Origin: Kofleriaceae bacterium
Lineage (GTDB): Bacteria; Myxococcota_A; Polyangia; Haliangiales; Haliangiaceae
Assembly: GCA_016763395.1 (NCBI GenBank)
Contig: JAESTW010000724.1
Location: forward strand, 1 to 7,352
DNA length: 7,352 bases
Reading direction: 5' to 3'
The notes under the pieces are model-generated. The model did no database searches and was not told where the DNA came from. It worked only from the letters and a program-made list of their open reading frames with translations. The position numbers were made by a program, and so were the translations under genes. Within the stretch, counting starts at the first letter, position 1. Each line of letters begins with the position of its first letter. Shown here piece after piece: positions 6,101 to 7,352 of this stretch.

Positions 6101-6746
6101 GAGATGGCTGCCTTCGGTCGCCAATGCCACCAAGCTACTTTTGGACTCCGAGATTTCCAACTTGGGCGTCTACTACAATGGCTATCAGGCCAACGGAATC
6201 TGGACTGGCGACTTCGAGAACCAAGGGATTGTCCAAGGAAAGCATCTTAAGGTGATTCAGGTCCTGTGGATCGCGCTTCACTTGGCCAGGGTTTCTCACG
6301 GGCTCTCGCCAGAAGAAATCGTACTCGCGCGTGCGTCAGCCCAACGCTCCTTAGACTTCTTTAAAGCGTTTCTCGTTACCACTAGCGTTGAGCCTTTGTA
6401 TCCCAAAGGACGGATTCCCGAGTACCTAACTATCACTGGCGCAGATGTTCCAAACTGCGTTTCTCCAAACGTGCCAACCGATTGCCTTCTCTACGAACAG
6501 GAAAACCTCTTCGGTGGCGAAGCACGAATCTATGCTCAAGTTGCAAGACTGGCGATTTGGCTTGGTGATGTTGACTACGCCAAGCAACTCATCAATGACT
6601 TCATTATCCCCGAGTGGATAAACGATCCCAACGATCCACGTTATGGACTTATCGGTGTGAGTACAACTGACCCGGGCAACGGCGAGGCTTGGAACGTGCT
6701 CGAGTCCGTGCTCACGATGTGCATGGCGGCTGGCGGAAAATCGTAG
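3123..6746 (+). CDS. Large lipoprotein with two glycoside-hydrolase-like modules
   Basis: This 1,207-residue protein begins with a lipoprotein signal peptide ending in TVGA-C27. Ser at +2 suggests outer-membrane placement. Residues about 45-410 look like a TIM barrel of the hypothetical glycosyl hydrolase GHL6/GHL10 type: HPEW (143-146), a DGIWIDVP strand (199-206, D204), WRHENLADF (289-297), VNPAF (308-312), then VTIVEDFP with E317 and D318. Residues about 440-590 resemble the GATase-like middle domain of GH42 enzymes (VASIKEFVNNGGTLLATG, 549-566). A beta-sandwich follows (about 640-747). After a proline-rich linker, residues about 765-1200 resemble an (alpha/alpha)6 GH8-like module: VTAEHMGLLLRVSA (815-828, E818), FDQSYRFV, GLCNWAID (853-860) and DDFRVIRGLI (888-897). 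C1112 and C1121 may form a disulfide. The family calls are by eye and no substrate can be named. GTG 3132, which gives MNKT as N-terminus, is an equally good start. No Shine-Dalgarno sequence is present. Confidence 0.85.
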   Translation: MFSVNKTLFGSLALTLSCSLLLTVGACSDEPDKRPSDYDPTLNVPAWVSEARIGGLDMDSEMLETEIDAILAERKAQNVSVLEVDSRLSDYLSDAEFDREVKFLNIVAEKAHVLGMKAVIYFPSLEVLTANGQSGEHSMFKDHPEWVQHGLLDGKPNVFYGGKEIWVDEGTESAWMSPNTGYKEYFLKRVRKLANTALDGIWIDVPVYLDTATKWPGAEPAAAKVFKEWTIAQGLAGGAGYEVPGQAPAALLAAVTTGTTAERDAGKAALFTYQKELFKEPAFRAWVRWRHENLADFQEAVRVAGIEVNPAFVTIVEDFPVDNMDALTTGLDSSWRRGTKNMIRVYEIDSVSNRKAMQYSNDEDFDSKIAMNKFAVAAERENPVWVFSYGNEPKDASMVMAAAIAVGANPFESKTPEMTVSAGSEFRTKWFKFIGEHLHELFSLKRHADVGIWYSSATRDYQDFIAGGTWGMYVTVDAPNVDAEWWADDELDSALIKPHLGGWRAASHSLTRMGIPYKPILTPGDPAGELKSVKTLWLPSAAAMSDVDVASIKEFVNNGGTLLATGTMPATMDELGTPRNTSALADVFGSPVMAPGGDRAQSYGLGYAIYRGSFPAVDVYFKAGDPEDARDSMTELHRILRIHAPDTLRLDTTKPGLHVEIAKESESKHWFYVLNYTGLKQPIVDEVLTTKIQYLPGEGLQVTGATVYSPEDKTVTGSAAVKMEAEGIWSIEVTLNQSALVELQMAPYTKPVVPVDYAGPVFTDPDRQRASESGLQFIVNKMRDPSLPEPAGYGVFTNLLDNNKASTIYAHGHHVTAEHMGLLLRVSACMKDTQSFDQSYRFVNELMHSRMYGLCNWAIDKNSHGPFIQVGETDDDINAWLNANAPLDDFRVIRGLIAGAEQLDRPDANKLADIFLRGMLFTSVSDNGFEITPQIPAYPNGLAAFAWDWQEVDDPSKTPFAAESSGRGRMTLDPVPVDYQDLYTMSIAAERDPRWLPSVANATKLLLDSEISNLGVYYNGYQANGIWTGDFENQGIVQGKHLKVIQVLWIALHLARVSHGLSPEEIVLARASAQRSLDFFKAFLVTTSVEPLYPKGRIPEYLTITGADVPNCVSPNVPTDCLLYEQENLFGGEARIYAQVARLAIWLGDVDYAKQLINDFIIPEWINDPNDPRYGLIGVSTTDPGNGEAWNVLESVLTMCMAAGGKS

Positions 6747-6784
6747 CTTGCTATCAAACTGTCCGGCTGACACCATGCAACAAG

Positions 6785-6807
6785 GAGCGTAGCCCTGGCT
6801 ATCGCTC
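6785..6807. terminator. Stem-loop between convergent genes
   Basis: GAGCGTAGC (6785-6793), a 4-nt loop CCTG and the complement GCTA-T-CGCTC (6798-6807) form a 9-bp stem with one bulged T at 6802. It starts 38 bases after the lipoprotein stop and overlaps the stop codon (6799-6801) of the facing gene, so it could serve both directions. No T-run is present on either side. A second smaller stem, TCGAAG-CTGT-CTTCGA (6811-6826), lies just beyond. Confidence 0.5.
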
Positions 6808-7218
6808 GCTTCGAAGCTGTCTTCGAGTGCGAAGACCAAATCCTGCCAACAAAAATAGAAGAGGGAATCCGAGGTGGAGACCACCCGAGCCACTGGTGCT
6901 ACAGCCAGGCTCGTCCTCTCCTTGGCTGTCCGCGCTCACTGACACCTCTATCGAAGGATAGCCATCGGTGGAAAAGGTCGCTATCTGAAAATCAAGAGGG
7001 GAGCTCGCATCTTCAAATCCCTGAAGCACGATGTCGACTGTCCCCTGCTCGATCCAATTTCCCATTGCCCATCGCTCGGAGTTGTCTTCGAAGGTTAATC
7101 GGACAAGAGGAGGTAATTCTCCGGTATAAGGTGCACGGAAGATCAGATTTAGCGAGTGAATGTGCGTGAGATGGACATGATAGTGAGGCTTCGAAGTCAG
7201 ACGATTCTCACCGCCCAA
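6799..7218 (-). CDS. MYXO-CTERM-like surface protein, probably 5'-truncated
   Basis: The 139-residue frame ends in a tripartite tail: G-C106 followed by a Ser/Gly linker, a hydrophobic segment (about 114-129, GFPLLFLLAGFGL) and a basic end (RTRRQLRSER). This matches the MYXO-CTERM sorting-signal layout, in which the protein is processed at the Cys and anchored at the surface of myxobacteria. Residues about 15-95 are rich in predicted beta-strands and may be an Ig-like or similar extracellular domain that I do not recognise. The oddity is at the front. Exported MYXO-CTERM proteins need an N-terminal signal peptide, yet the only early start is a TTG (7216-7218) with no signal peptide behind it. 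The same frame is closed by a TAG at 7234-7236, and the next Met is residue 52. I therefore read it as the 3' part of a broken gene or as a gene with a frameshift. A cytoplasmic protein with a coincidental tail is less likely. Confidence 0.55.
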   Translation of the reverse strand: MGGENRLTSKPHYHVHLTHIHSLNLIFRAPYTGELPPLVRLTFEDNSERWAMGNWIEQGTVDIVLQGFEDASSPLDFQIATFSTDGYPSIEVSVSADSQGEDEPGCSTSGSGGLHLGFPLLFLLAGFGLRTRRQLRSER

Positions 7219-7253
7219 GGTATAGACGTCTTTCTAACTGGTATTCGACCAGG

Positions 7254-7352
7254 CTAAAACTCTGATGGCGGAGTGTCGGTCATTTGCGAGAGCGGAACTT
7301 GAGTGACCAGTGGCCGCAATCCGAGGGCTCGTGCATCCCGATACACTTGCGC
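7254..7352 (-). CDS. C-terminal end of an unknown minus-strand gene (partial)
   Basis: One minus-strand frame is open from the right edge for 32 codons to a TAG at 7254-7256. It has a balanced, protein-like composition, with the string VYRDARALGLRPLV followed by a short tail. I do not recognise the family. The gene stops 35 bases before the TTG of the MYXO-CTERM-like frame, a spacing that would fit co-transcription. A second minus frame is also open to the edge and ends at the TAG at 7234-7236. Its Ser/Ala-rich translation looks less protein-like, but it is the frame that continues into the MYXO-CTERM-like ORF, so it could be the decayed 5' part of that gene. Confidence 0.4.
   Translation of the reverse strand, partial: AQVYRDARALGLRPLVTQVPLSQMTDTPPSEF

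Noticed and set aside
1..7352. A multi-gene defence, CRISPR or mobile-element system
   Set aside because: No repeat array, transposase, integrase or known defence gene cluster is present. The single HNH gene belongs to a common stand-alone family and its neighbours do not suggest a system.

Overview
The window reads like a chromosomal stretch from a Myxococcota or other deltaproteobacterial-type genome with a GC content only slightly above 50% by eye. Three things point that way: a MYXO-CTERM-like tail (Cys, short linker, hydrophobic segment, Arg-rich end) on a minus-strand gene near the right edge; a DUF4388 (PATAN-like) domain fused to a J-domain; and a Cys-rich 'CPG...CC' tail typical of secreted proteins in these bacteria. 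No mobile element, CRISPR array, tRNA or rRNA was seen.

Layout from left to right. The last 33 codons of a plus-strand secreted Cys-rich protein enter from the left edge and converge on an HNH endonuclease gene (minus). Upstream of the HNH gene, on the same strand, lies a UPF0158-family gene; the spacer between them carries a hexamer palindrome and a pair of CGTTAACG palindromes. A 300-bp divergent spacer separates UPF0158 from rpoZ (plus), the RNA polymerase omega subunit, which has a near-consensus promoter. Behind rpoZ come two tandem hairpins and then a DUF4388 plus J-domain gene (plus). After a 221-bp spacer comes the dominant gene, a lipoprotein of about 1,200 residues (3123-6746). A strong stem-loop separates its end from a convergent minus-strand fragment with a MYXO-CTERM-like tail. 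The C-terminal end of another minus-strand gene enters from the right edge.

The most unusual gene is the large lipoprotein. It appears to join two glycoside-hydrolase-type folds: an N-terminal TIM barrel resembling the GHL6/GHL10 group followed by a GATase-like and a beta-sandwich domain, then a C-terminal (alpha/alpha)6 part resembling GH8. This suggests a cell-surface protein acting on a polysaccharide, but its substrate is unknown.

A second theme is transcription start architecture. The HNH, rpoZ, J-domain and large-lipoprotein genes lack a usable Shine-Dalgarno sequence, and each has a -10-like hexamer so close to the start codon that the mRNA would be leaderless or carry under about 10 nt of leader. 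Only UPF0158 has a conventional AGAAGG ribosome binding site. The genes do not form one obvious operon or pathway: the left half is housekeeping and regulatory, the right half surface and exported functions. No complete defence or other multi-gene system was recognised.
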